Assembly (NCBI GenBank): GCA_007258455.2
Contig: VDFB02254929.1
Location: forward strand, 62,001 to 126,000
Origin: Sequoia sempervirens
Lineage: Eukaryota > Streptophyta > Pinopsida > Cupressales > Cupressaceae
DNA length: 64,000 bases
Direction of reading: 5' to 3'
Every line of letters starts with the position of its first letter. The first letter of the stretch is position 1. Below, in pieces: positions 35,916 to 47,075 of the stretch. The notes under the pieces are model-generated. The model was not told the DNA's origin, searched no databases, and worked only from the letters and a program-made list of their open reading frames with translations. Made by a program: the position numbers and the translations under genes.

Positions 35916-37400
35916 GTACTATGTACAACACCCACACTTGTTCTGTCCCATATGGATTGTTGGCAATGTATCTTTGGCAGGTGGTTTCTTTCAGACTGTA
36001 TGTCTGTTGGTTTCCAATGCCGTTCATGTACCTTCCCTTTCTGCCGTACTATTACTGAATTCCCCTGTAGTTCCTCCCGTACGATGTGCTTCTCCCTGTC
36101 TCGTACGACATTTTGCAGTAGAATGATGTTTGTACATCGTATAGCTATATTCTATACAATTCCGTTCTCCCCTCGTTGTGCTTTTTCTAGACTATTCCGT
36201 ACGTTGTTTTTTTTCTTTGAACTAAATGCCTTCATCGAGCTTGCCAATCTGCCATATGATGGTATGAAGAGTATGTCGTACGACCTCCCACTCACACTGT
36301 CACTGTACGATGGATAGAGAATTACTCTTAGACTTCTAATTCAACCTTATGTTCTTACTCTTGCAACTTCGTGCGAACTTCTTTGTGTGGGCTTCTTCCT
36401 CCAAACACCGTACAGATTAATGCTTTGGTCACACAAGATCGTTTTCTCTAAACTATACACCCAGTTTGTGCCTTCGCCAAATTCTATCTGTGCATTGTCG
36501 TATGGGTTTACCTCTAGTTTTTCGGTGTGCTTTTCTCACATTATCCTCTACTTTTGCTGGTTGTAGCAAGTCACTGTACAATGTACCTCTTTTGGCTCTC
36601 TCTCCTGGATGGCGTACTATATCAACTTGTAATCTCTATGGTTTGTCTATTCTTCGCCATGCCAAGTTTGTCCCCATATCTCCTACGTGATCTGCTCCTC
36701 TCCTCCATATAGTGTACAGACTTGCCTTGAAAAGTTTTGGTTGAGAGTTCCTTTCCTTTAGCGGTGTCTTATTTTCAAATACGAGTCTTCTTTTTTTGCC
36801 TTCAATGTCTGCTATGTATCTTGCAATGTCATGGTGGATTTTCCTTACTACATTTTTCCTATATCCTGCTCCCCTATATGAGAGGCTTTTCTTAATCCCG
36901 TGTGATGTATTTTTGTTTTGCCAAGGATTGCATTTCTCACTTGGTTGTATAGCCTTAAATGAATTTTTTAGTTTAATACTGTTTCTCACTTTAATATCTC
37001 ACTTTAAATTTTAATACTTCCTCCTTTTTTAATTTTTAATTTTTTTCACGCCTTTTAATTTTTTCTCTTATTTTTTATATTTTTTTCTCCTTTTCTTTTT
37101 TTTTTTTCTAATTTTTTCCTCGTCCTTCCATTTCACTTTTCCCATTTTTTGAATTTTTTAATTCCTCGACTTTATTTTTTTCATTTTTTGATCTCTTGAC
37201 TCCATTATTTCAATTTTTTCTTTTTTTGAATTTTTGACTTCTCCTTTTTCATTTTTTCACTTTTTGACTCTCCATTCATCTCTTGCTTTTTATCATTTTC
37301 ATTTTCTCCTTCATAACATTTTCTTTTTTGTCTCTCGTCACCTCGTACTTTGACTATTTTGTCACATTCAAAATTGTGAAATGGTGTATCCTCTAGTTCT
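35916..37400. other. Unassigned retroelement-like DNA with GTACG words and pyrimidine-rich tract
   Basis: The sequence is enriched for CCGTAC/TCGTACG words (36000-36700), with several open frames on both strands but no domain I can name. From 37010 to 37340 the plus strand is T-rich (runs of TTTTT with C), so the minus strand is A/G-rich and would code for Lys-rich nonsense. It probably belongs to elements E and F; no boundaries found. Confidence 0.4.
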
Positions 37401-40400
37401 ACTACTCATTTGTACTCTCCATACTCAGTCGAAACTATCTGGCTTGTGCCCTTCTCATCTTCTTCTTGGATTTCTTTGATTAGTAGCATGTTACACTCTC
37501 GGTGGAACACCTCGTAGTCTTCCATCTGCCAATGAAATAGGCCATTCGGCGAGCTTGTCTCGTCCTCCAAGCAACTCTCGAGTTCAAGTATGCCCTCATC
37601 GTTCGGCTTGATAACCTTCCTTCCTTCGTCCATATCTGACTCTCCCCCATTCGATTTTGATCCGGAGGATGCCAATTCTTCACTGACGGCTTGATTCTTC
37701 AAGTCGATGATGTACTTCTTCCCATCGCTCTTGATCGAGAGTGTATTCTGCTTCTAGTTATGACTTGCCTTGGTGGCAATAAGCCATCCTCTTCCCAGCA
37801 ATGCGTTGTACACGTTCTTCTCTAGAGGGATGACAACAAAATTCAACAGGAACTGTTGTTTGCCAATGAGTACTTTCTATGCCATCAGTGTACCGAAAGG
37901 TTTGATGCCATGTTGATCAACGCCTACCAGGTGAAATGTGGGGGGCCAGAGAGTTGGCTTCCCCAGACACTTCTAGGTTTCCTCTGGTAGTACGTTTACA
38001 CCTAAGCCTTCGTCGATGATGGTGTTGGAGAGTTTCCTCCCCATGATCTCCATCTGTACGATGTCAGGCTTCCTCTCATTGTTCACTGTGAGTAGCATGG
38101 GGTTCGGGGCCTCTATTGTTGGCGGCTGTGTTGTACGCTCGGTTGGACCCTCCTGACGGTTTATGTTGTCTTCGACGACATTCGTGAGTGCTACCCTCAG
38201 TTGGGGCATCGTCTACAAAAGGTTTGTTACCTTGATCGACACGGTTGTGTGAAGCACTTGCCTTATGATGTTCTTCTTAGACTCCGATTGCAAAGACGTA
38301 CTAGTCGTCTTGGAGGTTCTCCGTTCCTTGGGCATTGCCTCTTCCATGTTCGCCCTAGCCTCTTTGAGTCTTTCCTTCTCTGTACGAGGGTCTGGGTAGG
38401 TAGCTTTCTTCGTCTGTGCTCTTGTGATTGCCAGGACCTCCTCGTCAGCTACCTCCAACATATTTATGCCTTTCTGCTTCGGACAGTTGGTGTCTTTGTG
38501 ATCGCCCGGTCCACACCACTTACAGAGTCTTCCTCCTGTACTTTGATTGTTTTGCATTCCTTGGCAAAGTGACCCCATTCATTGCACTTTCAACACTGTA
38601 TCATGGGTTTGTCCCTTGTTGTCGTACTATATTCTGCTTCTCAGACTTCTGTTGTTCCGGTAACCGCCAGGGGATGCGTTATTATTTTGAGGCTTCAGTG
38701 GTGTGGTTGGAGGGGTTGATTGTTCCCCTTGTGCGAAGAACACTTGCAAACTTCTCACTTTTAAATTGTACGGGCACTCCTTGACGAAGTGTCCCATAAC
38801 TTGACAGATGTCATAGAATAATTTCTTCGGAATAGTTCGCCTTGGTATGACCTGTTTTGCACTCGGTACACCATAATTCCTTGGGCTCTTTCAAACTCTC
38901 CTTGTTAGCCTTCAACTCCATCATCCACATCATATCCCGTCAGAGAGCTTGTACAATCTTTGACTTGTCTTCGCTACTCTCCTCCGTACTATCATCGTCG
39001 TCAGTTTTCTTCTTCCCTCGAGAGGATGTCTTATTCTCACTCTCGATGTCCATCACACGATTGTAGGCTTCAACATACGATGATGGAGGTACCACCTTCA
39101 TTTTCTTCCGTAGGGAGGGAAGTAGTCCATCAATGAAGCACCGTTTCTTCAAGCCGTTTGTCGGCTATGTCTCTAGTTTCACCAACAACTCTTTGAGTCT
39201 ATGATTGTAGGCTCGTACGTTTTCATTCTTTCCTTGTTTCGTGTTATATATTTATGCCACAATTTCATTGTCGTCTCTGAGAAGTTTAAATTCTTCTTCA
39301 AATGCTCTCTTGAGTAATTACCATGAGGCTTTGTGTGCTTGCTCCAGTTTCGTATACCAATCTATGGCAATGTCTCTCAGTGTCGTTGGGAATGCTCGTA
39401 GCCAGTAACCCACATTGTCTTGCCCATTTGCTATCCTTATTGTCTCGCACGTTTTATAGTGACGTACGGGATCCTCTGACCCATTCCTCGTGAACTTCGG
39501 CAGTTTTTGCCTCTCGGCTGACGAAGTCACCATGTTTTTTCCCCGATTCCCTCCTTGTATGTAGGACTTGATTGGACCGTTTCTACCCTGGTGTTCCGGT
39601 GCCTCTCTTGCACTCTCAGCCATGTATGGGTCAACAACACGTCCCCTCTTAGCGTCCTCTACACCTTGAGTCTCCTGGGTTTCGTACCGGTACTCCCTTT
39701 GCCCTGGGGTCTTCGGCTTGGATCCTCCAATCCTTGGTCCCTCATCGTCCAATATGGACAACTCTCAAATGCAGCTTATACTGTTTTCAAGTTCATTTAA
39801 AAGTTCATTTTCATCATTTTTTAGTTTTTCTTTGTTTGCGGCCGATGATGTCCTGAAAGTTCCTTCGTCACTTTCCTCGGCAAGGTTTTGGTTTATTTCG
39901 TTAATTTCTTCATTGGTTTCTTCCGCAATTTGTTTTAGTCTTCCCCTTTGGGTTTCTTGTTCCCTTAATTTGAGTGATCGTTATACCTTTTACTCCGGTG
40001 TTTCTTGCCCACTTGGTACTATGTTTTTGTCCTTATTAGGTTGTACGGGCATTAATTGTTGGTCGTATGATCATTGATTGTCGGGAGTACATCTTCAGCT
40101 AGTATCACGTTCCTCTTCCTCCCGCTTTGTTCTTTCCTCGTCTCGTTGTAGTATCTATTGTCTTTGGCATTCTTGGTCACTCTTTGCCCGAAGATCTTGT
40201 AGGATGATGTAATGACGTGCCAACAACCTTGGTAGTCAATTGAGGAGATGGTTGAGCTCTGGGTTGACATGCAGTTTGTCCCAGATGACTGACTAGGGGA
40301 TCTCTCAGTTGAGAACCTCCCTTCGTATGTGCTCCCTCAATGATATATCCCACAAGTTGACAAGGCCCTGTGTCAAGTTGTCTTCTCGTTCCTCCGTTTG

Positions 40401-40470
40401 CTTCTACGGGTTCCCCTGTCGGCCTACCCATCACAACGCCATTCTACCATCGGGTGATTTTCCCAAGTTC
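37400..40470 (-). pseudogene. Element F: Tat-like gag-protease without polymerase
   Basis: Reading leftward from 40470, gag has a charged N-terminal part and then, at 39761-39318, a core with KFTRNGSEDPVRHYKT and AFPTTLRDIAIDWYTKLE. More gag follows (LLPSLRKKM, about 39120). There are two cysteine knuckles: a degenerate CQVMGHFVKEC near 38800 and a full CKWCGPGDHKDTNC (C-x2-C-x4-H-x4-C) near 38510. The protease remnant (38070-37700) has IIDEGLGVNVLPEET and a TLWPPTFHLVG block. It continues into an acidic then Lys-rich segment, and no RT follows. Stops and frame shifts are frequent. Confidence 0.75.
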
Positions 40471-40471
40471 A

Positions 40472-40487
40472 CTTCGCAACAACGCCA
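40472..40487 (-). other. Element F primer-binding site (tRNA-Asp type)
   Basis: The minus strand reads TGGCGTTGTTGCGAAG close to the inferred LTR edge at 40490. It resembles the TGGCGCCGTTGCCGGGG motif used by Athila/Tat elements, which agrees with the Tat-like gag. The rightmost gag sequence begins directly next to it. Confidence 0.6.
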
Positions 40488-40489
40488 AA

Positions 40490-41060
40490 TGTTTACTCAT
40501 TGGGGTGACTTTTGTTGTACTACGAGAGTAAACGAAAATTCACAGAACATAGACAAGTACAAGATAATCATGAACGCATATTGCACAGCATAATAGTACT
40601 TCATTTATTGATTCATTGTAACCAAGTACAAATAACTGTACTAGAATGTAACATCAAAATAATATGTAACACAATGTCATAGATATCCACCTAATATCTC
40701 CCGACTATATTTACTCAAGTACAATTAGCTGTTGGCGGTGGTTGAAGAACCAACCATCACGACGCTTCATGACAACAACTAATCACTAGTCAGGGAATTA
40801 GTCTTCCCAAAACATGTACAAAAGTATGTGAAATATTTATCAACTAACTATAGTTTTATTCACTAACAAAAGTTGGCCGACTAATTATGCTCTCAGGCGA
40901 CTATGGCTGACTCTGATTGACTACAACCGACTACAACCTTCATAGCTTAACACACCACAGTATCTCTAATAGGTTTCTAGCAATTTTCAGGAACAATCTA
41001 TCAGCTGGTAATAAAACTTATGGAATAGAAAGAAGTGCATCATTCAACAATGCATTTCCA
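40490..41060 (-). repeat. Element F 5' LTR (right boundary unknown)
   Basis: The LTR edge is placed at TGTTTACTCA (40490) from the neighbouring primer-binding site. The first 43 bp form a stem-loop (GTTTACTC and GAGTAAAC at 40491-40533). The distal end could not be fixed and no second copy is in the window. The end coordinate given is arbitrary. Confidence 0.35.
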
Positions 41061-41439
41061 TTTGGAATGCTAATCAAGACAAAAAATACCATTTGAGCTG
41101 AAAATTGAAAATAAGCAAACACAAAAATAACAGTAGAATGAAGTAAATCTAACAAAAATAGATGCTGCATTCAATTGCCAGGCACAACCCATAGCCTTGA
41201 GCTGTTCAATAACTTCAAATATTGTACACAAAACAAGTTGAAAAGAGGCACTGTGTTCTCGGATCCATCTCGAGCCGCACACCCCACCACATCTTACCTG
41301 GTCGTTCGGGCAGAATTATAGTTTGGGGGGTTTTGCCCTTAAATATATATTGGCCACTCGACCTTTCATCACTCTGTCTTGATCCTGCCATCCCTGGCAC
41401 GAGGAGTTGTCTAGTAGCGGATTATGAAGCCATCAAATG
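41061..41439. other. Intron DNA, nothing recognised
   Basis: Unique-looking AT-rich sequence turning GC-richer near 41270. No coding, RNA or element feature supported. Confidence 0.4.
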
Positions 41440-42530
41440 ATCGAATAGTGGCACTGTTTGAGTCTTTCTTTTTGATGGCCATCGTCGTCTGAGTAGGACC
41501 CGAATGTTTCACTGAGAATGTAGGGGGTACGGGGGCAACCTCGACTTACAGAGGTGGAGTTAGAATATCGATTCCTTCCAAAGGAGATAGCTGGGTGAAT
41601 GACTCGAATTGTCTTCATAGTTGGCATTGCTCTGTTTTGAATCCATGGGCATATAGCTATCAACCCGTACCACTGGAAATGACTGAGACTTTATTCCCTC
41701 TTGCTCCAACAAATAATTGATATCTCAACCCCTGGGTTCAAAGGCCTTGATCAAAAGAGCAATCAACCTTGATTTCATTGCCTCAGCATTTCAGACATAA
41801 ATCAAGGAAGGAACAAAAGCTGGCTGAAGAGGTCGGTCGAGTCCTATTCTCTTCTATCAATCGGTTTTCTTGCTTATTCTTATGAGAGGAGACTGCCCTA
41901 CAATTCCCACCCAATCCATGTGGGCACTATAATTCGAAACCCCACTGCCCAACTCTAACCCCACTGACCGAGGCTCTGCCACCACCAAGCTTCGCTACCG
42001 ACCATATATTCCTTAAGCCCACTGACCTATATGCCTTACCCCACTGACCTATTCACCTTAGGTGGGGTAAGGAATATATGGTCGGTGGCGATTAAAAGCC
42101 TCGGGTGGTGGGCGAAGCCAAGGAATATATGGCCAGTCCAAGCTTTGCCACCGACTTGCACTTCGTTACTGACCTAGGCTCCACCACTGACCTATATTCC
42201 TTAGGATGGTGGGCGAAGCCCTGGTCGGTCCCAACTCTTGCCACTGATGGACCTTCGCCTCTAACCAACTTGCGCTTCGCTACCACCAAGGACCCTGCCT
42301 ATCTCCCACCCCCCGGATACCAACCCCACCGTCCTATTCGCCCTTGGTACTGACCTACGCTTCTCAGCTGACCTATTTACCAACTCTATAGCCTCCCGCA
42401 ATAATAATCTACCTCCAAGCAGGGGGGGCCCAGTCACGAAGCGCTGGGTGGGAGGATATAGATATGCCTCAAGGCGGTGGCGAAGCACAGGGCAGTGGCG
42501 GAGCCCAGGGCGGTGGGTTTGGTTATGCAG
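41440..42530. repeat. GC-rich organelle-like segment with short mixed-orientation repeats
   Basis: This is clearly GC-richer than the flanks. Part 1 (41440-41930) has the texture of plant mitochondrial intergenic DNA. Part 2 (41940-42520) is a mosaic of recurring words in both orientations: CCCCACTGACC, AAGGAATATATGGTCGGTGG, GGTGGGCGAAGCC and CTTCGCTACCGACC. One 23-bp inverted repeat with a single mismatch pairs 41993-42015 with 42068-42090. A nuclear insertion of mitochondrial DNA is possible, but I recognised no organellar gene. Confidence 0.4.
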
Positions 42531-43185
42531 GTTCCATACTCAAAGTCTCTCTGAAATACAAGGATGGGCTTATATTGGCACAAGCTTATGGACAATTAGA
42601 TCTTGAGTTAGAGACTTATTGTTAAGATGTTTAACAGATCTCTTTTAAGATATTTGACAACTTAAAATTCTTTGGGTATATGGAACAGGGAAAGGAATGT
42701 TATCATCATTCGTAAAATAAGAGGGAACATGAATCCAGTGTCTGCCCCTTGTTTTTTAGGTATAACAAGAACTATTAATTCTAGATATTAATTTTGAAAT
42801 GACAGAAAGAGTTTATAGTTAGGGGTTTTTTTCTGTAAAATTTCTGAATTTGTATAGAATTTAGATTGATGTACCTATGAAGACACGGACATATTATTTA
42901 TGATGTTTGATATCCTTTATGGAATTAAGTGCAAATTATTTCCAAGATACAATGTAATATCAGGACTTTTACCAAATGATTGGCTAGATCACTGTTTCTG
43001 CTATCAGGACTTAGTTGTTTAAATTCTTCATTTTGTACCTTCATCATGTTTATTTCAGCTCTTTTTCTATCATTACACGAGTAATAGCTAATACAAATCT
43101 GTAAACTCTAATTACATAATACATCTATAAGATCGGTGTATATGTCTGCCAAACAGCTACACTTACCTGATTTTTCTTTGTTCAG
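42531..43185. other. End of intron 1, nothing recognised
   Basis: AT-rich intron DNA up to the acceptor. It contains no element boundary or coding signal that I can support. Confidence 0.4.
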
Positions 43186-43251
43186 GTTCCAATGGCAGCA
43201 TCAGTATCGTAGACAATACCCAGATGAATTTTTGCAGAAACCCATGACAAA
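43186..43251 (+). CDS. MRPL46: mL46 exon 2
   Basis: The 66-bp exon sits between TTTGTTCAG and GTATGT. It encodes FQWQHQYRRQYPDEFLQKP, the conserved aromatic/basic block of the L46 family ending at PDEF. It begins with the third base of exon 1's split Ser codon and ends with two bases of a Lys codon. Confidence 0.88.
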
Positions 43252-43329
43252 GTATGTTTCTATTTTCTTGCCTTTTCGATATTCCTTGTATGTTATTTAG
43301 TGTGATATTGTAACTTATTTTGTCTTTAG

Positions 43330-43404
43330 GGAGAAAGAAGAGCGAGCAGTGGAATTTACGCCAGCTCCAAGAGTTACAGAAGCTGACAAATCAAATGACA
43401 AAAG
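43330..43404 (+). CDS. MRPL46: mL46 exon 3
   Basis: The 75-bp exon lies after a TTTAG acceptor, with donor GTTGTT (weaker than consensus). It encodes KEKEERAVEFTPAPRVTEAD and a short continuation. The TPAPRxTEADKxND segment is a plant mL46 signature. The preceding intron is only 78 bp. Confidence 0.87.
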
Positions 43405-43746
43405 GTTGTTTTAAAAGTTGAACTGCATCATGGTGAACATTGCTTCATCTTTTCCATTTAACACTATGCTCTTTGATTTGTTAAACTTTGTAAGGTAGTG
43501 CAGATCATAGGGAGTGACCGTGAATGTCTTTGGATTATATTACCTTAAAAATTAAACAAACAGTGAGTTTGCTTCAAAAGGGAGGTCTTGAATGAGAGCG
43601 ACTTCTTAAGTAACAGCATTATATTGCTGTTTAGTCTTATTTTTTAGGCTTTGGAATGAGGAGAGCAACTGACTCTAGATACTTCTAATGTCTTGTATTT
43701 TGTATCAGATATACTTTTTCTATTAAATAGTTGATTTTTTCTACAG

Positions 43747-43876
43747 GTCACTACACAGGGCACTTGATCGCAGACTTTATCTCATTATCCATGGAATTCC
43801 ATATGGTGCTTCAGAAGATAATCCTGTATGGCACTTTCCAGAGAAACTGTATGCTAAAGAAGAAACATTGCGTAAG
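43747..43876 (+). CDS. MRPL46: mL46 exon 4
   Basis: The 130-bp exon lies between CTACAG and GTAAAC. It encodes SLHRALDRRLYLIIHG and PVWHFPEK, then LYAKEETLRK, which opens the degenerate Nudix-like half of the protein. It ends in phase 0. Confidence 0.9.
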
Positions 43877-43989
43877 GTAAACTAGAGAAAGGATTCTAAA
43901 CTAATACTATTGATTGTTTGTTTGTTTGAAGCTATTTCTTGAGGGTAGTAAGTAAGATATGTGTCTGTGTTGTTCCTTTCTCTGAACAG

Positions 43990-44118
43990 TGTGCAGAGTC
44001 TGCCTTACAATCTATGATTGGAGACCTCTCAAATGTTTACTTTGTTGGCAATGCTCCTTGTGGCCATCTTGTTGTACAATCCAAGCAATCTGGGCATAAA
44101 GATCCACCAATCTTCAAG
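43990..44118 (+). CDS. MRPL46: mL46 exon 5
   Basis: The 129-bp exon (43 codons, phase 0 at both ends) lies between TGAACAG and GTACAT. It encodes CAESALQSMIGDLSNVYFVG and NAPCGHLVVQ, and ends PPIFK. CAESAL...G corresponds to the helix of the vestigial Nudix box of mL46. The family continues for roughly 45 more residues, beginning with a Phe-rich strand and ending near a conserved FVWVTKDEL segment. No such exon was found in the rest of the window. Confidence 0.9.
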
Positions 44119-45614
44119 GTACATGTCTCCAGTTGTAAATTATTTTCACTGGCAAACCAAAGCAAGGGATAACAGTGCTTTATCTATCAATAGAGAGGTG
44201 TCATTTTGTCTCTCAGGGGTGGAACCTCAGGCAAACTTTAGAAAAAATAGCCTAGACGTTTTTAAATGAGTCATTTTGCAGAATATTGTATGAAAATTCC
44301 AAGCATTCATCATCCATAATGATAAAAAGTCCTATTTATTACTGACATGATTGCACATACAATATCATTTCCTGTCTACCTTATATCCTCTACTGTCACT
44401 GTTGTTACATGAAGTCCAAGAGTATAAGAGCCCATAAAAAATGTAGTGCTAGAAATTATAAATTTCATGTCCAAAGCATCATCAAGCTGAGATTCAGTAA
44501 ATCACTATGCTTCACTTCATTAGAACCTTCAACTATCACGTATCTGCATTTCACTCTGAATCAAAACTGGGTGTTGAAAGAATATGCAATACGGAAACAA
44601 ACCCACTCCATTTTGTACTTAGCCCTTCCATCCCTGGGTATCAAAAATTTATTCGCTACCATAGCCCTGAGACACATTGATATCTTCATTTATATATATC
44701 TAATCTTGTTGGTAAAAAAAATGATAATCACCCAACAGCAGATCTCCCAGTAGATCCTCTCTTGAGAATCAGGGGAGCACAAAGATTCTATACCAAACTT
44801 CACTTTATTTGCCGATGGCTTCATATTCATATATTTGTAAATTTGTAATGACCTTTTAATATCTTAGCCTACCATCAAAGTTAAATGGTTCCAAAGTGGA
44901 TTCATAGTATGCATTTTTATCATGGTATTTACATATGATACCTTCATGATTCATCTAGGCATGTCATATATCTGATAGATAGTAGCCAGGTAAATTCCCT
45001 GTATCCCTGACTTGAAGATCACTGCAATAAAGATTCTGACCAATGCACCAAAGTTAGTATCCAATATTGTTACTTTGTGTCACCTTATCATAAAACACTA
45101 TCTTCTGAATTTTTCTCCTCATGATAAAGGCTTGTTCCGCCAAACAGGACATCTGACAAAGAAAACATTGGCTTCAAACCATAAAGAAAGCTTCTGTAGT
45201 TGCAGATAAGGATGGCAATGATTTCCAGCATCCCCTATCTTTGAAAGAAAGAAAAAATGACTAACATGTATGCATGCCTGGTTAAAAATTCCCCCTGTTC
45301 TCACCCACTCTTCCCAACTTACTATCCACCTCGTATATATCCTAATCTTATAGAAGAAATGAGAGCAAAGTGCAAACTATCTTGTAGATCCCCATTTGCA
45401 AAAACTTGAGCTAAGTTAAAGAATGCCAAATTCTGCTCACTCGACATGAATGCTCATAACAAATAATATACCATTCAGTCTTACTTTGTTATTTTATTGA
45501 TTGAGACAAATAAAAATTTAAAAATGGACTATGAGAGTTGTTTGGGGGTACTTTATCAGGAGGAATTGGAGATCAGTATCTTGTCCCATCCTCCATTGCT
45601 CTCGCTCATATACC
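44119..45614. other. Intron DNA, nothing recognised
   Basis: No gene or element boundary recognised. The 114-codon frame at 44409-44753 has no domain and biased composition and is probably chance. Confidence 0.4.
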
Positions 45615-46430
45615 TGCAGGCTCCAGGGTCTTCCATCACTTCCTTTCCTTTATGTTCAATTCAGTTTTACTTCAAAGTAAGCTTCTCCCTCACTGATAAT
45701 CTGTGAGAATTCAGGAATTGAGTTCGGGGCAGCAGGAGTTTTTCAAACAGTTTATAAAATTCTTTTGCCTAGCTCAGCTTGGTATTGTATAAAGTTCAAG
45801 CAACCTTTCTGCATCTGACACATATGGTCTAACTGAAGCATTAGACAGGCTGCAGGCTCCAGGGTCTTCCATCACTTCCTTTCCTTTATGTTCAATTCAG
45901 TTTTACTTCAAAGTAAGCTTCTCCCTCACTGATAATCTGTGAGAATTCAGGAATTGAGTTCGGGGCAGCAGGAGTTTTTCAAACAGTTTATAAAATTCTT
46001 TTGCCTAGCTCAGCTTGGTATTGTATAAAGTTCAAGCAACCTTTCTGCATCTGACACATATGGTCTAACTGAAGCATTAGACCAAATTCCATGCCACTAA
46101 TCTCATCTTCAATGATGTTGGAGTTAGTGGAGTATGTCAAAACAGAATGTACTGCCAGCAAATGTTCTACTTTCATGACATTTGGCCTATCCCTTGATTG
46201 AACAGGATTAGGCAGGGAAGCTAGAGCAGCACTAAGTGTGCCACTATCACTTAATCTGGCATCCTATCAGGCAAGAAATAACTTTGTATTGACCAGTTGT
46301 GCAAAATTTCTCATTGGTAATATCCTCTATAAGAATAAGCTTCCATTTCCTCTGGCACCAATCTGCAGCGACTCTAGTTTCCTGATCCACAGAATGGATT
46401 CCTCACTTGAAGAAGCTTAAACTTGGCATT
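45600..46430 (-). pseudogene. Unidentified host-gene-like coding remnant
   Basis: The minus strand reads through a coherent protein-like stretch: DARLSDSGTLSAALASLPNP (about 46270-46210), RDRPNVMKVEHLLAVHSV, DEISGMEFGLMLQLDHMCQM and FIQYQAELGKRIL. There is a further, frame-shifted part upstream to about 46430. The composition looks like an ordinary cytosolic protein rather than a retroelement. I cannot name the family. Stops, frame changes and a tandem duplication of its 3' part mark it as a pseudogene or retained gene fragment. Confidence 0.4.
45615..46082 (+). repeat. Exact tandem duplication, 236-bp period
   Basis: 45615-45846 and 45851-46082 are identical over 232 bp by eye, joined by AGGC. 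It starts TGCAGGCTCCAGGGTC. Complete identity in such a degraded region points to a very recent duplication or an assembly error. Confidence 0.9.
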
Positions 46431-47075
46431 AGATGTCTCAAAATTTGTAGTAATAATTTTCAAATTTGAACTCCTCAGTTTCTTTATTGTGATTATCCAT
46501 CTTTTACTTGTTAAGTGCTTAAGTCCTAGTAAACTCGTTTTCATTTTGCCTTATTGAGAGGTTAAGTTGGGGGTCATTTTGCAAAGAGGAAGCAATTACC
46601 CATCTACTCTCGTTTCTTCTTTGTTCAACGGCTCTTATAGGCAAGGTAATTTCCAGAACTTCTGAAAAAGTAATCATATTTTTCCATCATTCCCAATGTT
46701 TCTAGAATGATTTTGTTAATTCTTCAAAATGCATTGTTATCTTTTTCAGAGCGTTTAGTGGCATCAATGTACTCCCTCAATGAAAATCTTTTTCCATTTT
46801 TTTGCAATTGCAATTGTAATTACTCCATAGAGTGCTTTTGCTTTGGATAGATAATTTGAAGTCCATCCAAAATCTTTCCAATAGATTAGCAAGGTCCTTT
46901 TTTCCTTGGGAATCAATGCAAATGCAAGGAAGAGGATTTGTCTATGTAGATTGTGCGACTTTTCAACATTCTAGTACCACTGATGGAAGACACAATCTTA
47001 TCCACGATTGAAAGGAGCTTTTTCAGCAACGACCAGATATATCAAATCCTCCTAGTACAAGGAGGTATTCAACAT
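46431..47075. other. Intron DNA with weak minus-strand coding texture
   Basis: Minus-strand phrases such as EKYDYFFRSSGNYLAYK (about 46650) look protein-like and may be the 5' part of the unidentified remnant at 45600-46430. Frames are too broken to annotate. Confidence 0.3.

Larger units (their letters stand above)
8857..43185 (+). other. MRPL46: Intron 1 of mL46 (34.3 kb)
   Basis: The intron is bounded by GTAAGT at 8857 and a pyrimidine-rich TTTGTTCAG acceptor ending at 43185. Removing it joins a split serine codon and restores the conserved block KFQQF-S-FQWQHQYRRQYPDEF. It contains two solo LTRs, a nested chromovirus complex, two truncated Ty3 pieces and a GC-rich repeat patch. The join is inferred from protein homology and splice signals, not from transcript data. 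Confidence 0.85.

Noticed and set aside
35865..36317. 150-codon plus-strand open frame
   Set aside because: No recognisable domain, Cys/Phe/Ser-rich, lies within degraded retroelement DNA of the opposite orientation.
44409..44753. Possible continuation of the mL46 gene after exon 5
   Set aside because: The translation does not resemble the mL46 C-terminus, and exon 5 has a good donor at 44119.
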